This document shows, piece after piece, positions 42,318 to 43,353 of a stretch of DNA of 43,353 nucleotides. The position numbers and the translations under genes were made by a program. Each line of letters begins with the position of its first letter. Position 1 is the stretch's first letter. Where the stretch lies: the NCBI GenBank assembly GCA_905213265.1, contig CAJMHR010000020.1, positions 1-43,353 of the forward strand. The letters are read 5' to 3'. Source of the DNA: an uncultured Collinsella sp. Lineage in GTDB: Bacteria > Actinomycetota > Coriobacteriia > Coriobacteriales > Coriobacteriaceae. Below the pieces are notes generated by a model that ran no database searches, was not told where the DNA came from, and worked only from the letters and a program-made list of their open reading frames with translations.

Positions 42318-42326
42318 GGAGTCCGT

Positions 42327-42749
42327 ATGGACAATTTCTCCGTGCGCAGTGAGCGCAACTTCCACAATCTGGTCGTCAAACCGAATCACATGCATCTTCT
42401 GGACAAGCCGAACGGCTATGCCTCGGCCATGGTCAAGAGCAGCCTCTCCCACCAGATGCGCTTTACCGTGCAGGTGCTCGAGGAAGAGCTCTGTGCTGCT
42501 GGCAATCCACATGTGTTGCAGATCAAGTTGCTCGGAGATGACTCGCGCGAGCCGTCCAGCTGGAAGCTCTTTGCCGACGGCAAGTGCGTTGCGGACGGAT
42601 CTGGCACCTTTGCCCGTGAGTGCTTCTGCGAGACAGCCGAGGTGTTCCTGGACCTGTGCCGCGACGCCGTGCGCGCGGCCAAGCTGCGCCAGTGGAGCCA
42701 GAGGGAGTACGAGCTGCTGAGTGCCGCGCGCGGGATCGCGGGGGTGTAG
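42327..42749 (+). CDS. Uncharacterised 140-residue protein
   Basis: I do not recognise a family. The protein is 140 residues, soluble, with no signal peptide or membrane segment. It begins MDNFSVRSERNFHNLVV, has many Lys/Asp/Ser in the middle (LLGDDSREPSSWKLFADGK) and an amphipathic C-terminal helix rich in Arg (RDAVRAAKLRQWSQREYE). The start at 42327 is chosen because AAAGGAG precedes it by 5 nt; in-frame codons upstream run through the riboswitch-like leader and repeat array and are not real. The leader suggests a link to methionine or SAM metabolism, which cannot be confirmed from the protein itself. Confidence 0.75.
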   Translation: MDNFSVRSERNFHNLVVKPNHMHLLDKPNGYASAMVKSSLSHQMRFTVQVLEEELCAAGNPHVLQIKLLGDDSREPSSWKLFADGKCVADGSGTFARECFCETAEVFLDLCRDAVRAAKLRQWSQREYELLSAARGIAGV

Positions 42750-42803
42750 GCAGACAGACCAGACAGCTCGTCATACTGGTTGACGCTTCGATTCAAACAG
42801 CAG

Positions 42804-42829
42804 GGCGGAGTCGCGCTTACAGCTCCGCC
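42804..42829. other. Hairpin between converging genes
   Basis: GGCGGAG (42804-42810) pairs with CTCCGCC (42823-42829). It lies in the 110-nt gap between the orphan gene and the exonuclease remnant and may serve as a weak bidirectional terminator, although no T-run follows. Confidence 0.45.
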
Positions 42830-42859
42830 ATGCCAAACCGAATGGCGTTCTCAAAAGGC

Positions 42860-43297
42860 CTACCTCCCCTCCGCCTTCAGTCTCAGCAGCAGGTCGCCCA
42901 GCTCGGGGCACTTGCTGGAAAGGCGTGTCTGGGCCCGCTCGCCCATCCCCCACCGCTGGCGGACTTCCTGGGCGCGCGGGCTCACGTGGTAGTCCCCGTC
43001 CATCATCTGCTTGAGCAATTTGGCGGTTACGCGCGCATCGGTCAGAGCACTGTGGGCGTGCCCCGTCGACTCGTCAAACTCGATGCCAAACCACGTTGCC
43101 GCGTCGCCGAACGAGACGCGCCCGTGGCTGCCAGCGTCAATGATCGAGGTGTAAAACGTCTGTAGATCGGCCCAGTCCGTAGGAAATACGGAAAGATCGA
43201 TATGCTTTGCCTGGCACTCGGTCAAAAGCTGCCGACGGTCCGTCCCGCTCCAGCAAACCACCTGGGCGGAGTAGCGACCGATCCAATCGCTGAGCCT
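42860..43297 (-). pseudogene. DEDDh 3'-5' exonuclease, 5'-truncated
   Basis: C-terminal part of a DnaQ/KapD-like exonuclease. WIGRYSAQVVCWSGTDRRQLL matches the middle of the fold, with an exo II region around the Asp in SGTDRR, and HSALTDARVTAKLLKQMM is the exo III motif (His and Asp). The N-terminal half with the first catalytic DxE pair is absent: reading upstream, an in-frame TAA at 43298-43300 interrupts the frame and no matching sequence follows. The GTG at 43259-43261 could start a shorter ORF without activity. A rearrangement or a contig join near 43298 would explain this. Confidence 0.7.
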
Positions 43298-43300
43298 TTA

Positions 43301-43353
43301 ATATGAGAAAGCCATTGTCAATAGGCGTGTTTGTTCGAGCCCGGTTTTAAACC
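43301..43353. other. Right-edge sequence
   Basis: Only 53 nt of unassigned sequence ending in CGGTTTTAAACC. Nothing here matches the missing part of the exonuclease gene, and no gene or repeat is supported. Confidence 0.3.

Noticed and set aside
42054..42326. N-terminal extension of the orphan gene (in-frame ATG at 42054)
   Set aside because: It would run through the repeat array, the hairpin and the riboswitch-like leader. A good ribosome binding site supports the start at 42327.

Overview
The window looks like chromosome from a high-GC Gram-positive gut anaerobe of the class Coriobacteriia, most likely a Collinsella species. This rests on the gene content and order (a compact spc/alpha ribosomal block with adk, map and infA, next to an anaerobic purine-degradation cluster) and on dispersed palindromic intergenic repeats of a kind I associate with that genus. 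No rRNA or tRNA gene was found. Most genes have a clear AGGAGG-type ribosome binding site, and I used these to move many starts inward.

Layout. 1-5100 is an accessory stretch: an ABC exporter (ATPase plus a tandem-duplicated permease), a DUF2975 membrane protein with its YozG-like HTH partner, and an integrase that has lost its N-terminal half. 5100-10980 is metabolic: an ACT-domain protein, citrate synthase, two Cof-type HAD phosphatases and adenine deaminase, with inverted copies of a repeat around the second phosphatase gene. 10980-19400 is housekeeping: tyrS, a U32 peptidase-family protein, a class A penicillin-binding protein, argR, a GT2-like glycosyltransferase and truA. 19490-29215, all on the minus strand, runs rplE-rpsZ-rpsH-rplF-rplR-rpsE-rpmD-rplO-secY-adk-map-infA-rpmJ-rpsM-rpsK-rpsD-rpoA-rplQ. 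The block starts at rplE: rplX and the rest of the S10/spc upstream genes are not next to it.

29500-39500 is the selenium/molybdenum and purine catabolism locus: an XdhC-family protein, yqeB, yqeC, a hydantoinase/dihydropyrimidinase, ygfJ (mocA-like), ygeW, ygeY, ygeX/dpaL and a divergent YheO/DauR-type regulator. These match the E. coli yge/yqe/ygf region and the urate/purine clusters known from gut anaerobes. The selenium-dependent molybdenum hydroxylase itself and ygfK/ssnA are not in the window. The adenine deaminase at 8939-10759 could feed the same purine pathway. A pair of identical-class palindromes (AACAAA-N3-TTTGTT) lies between the regulator and dpaL and is the likely operator.

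39500-43353 is a second accessory stretch: a disordered single-pass membrane protein, an AAA+/DUF4143 ATPase, a four-unit direct-repeat array with an exact 33-bp period upstream of that ATPase, a large hairpin, a leader that resembles a SAM-I-clan riboswitch ahead of an uncharacterised 140-residue protein, and a 5'-truncated DEDDh exonuclease gene. The most novel signals are the riboswitch-like leader on an orphan gene, the 33-bp array, the operator pair, and the hairpin that covers the ribosome binding site of the second HAD phosphatase gene.
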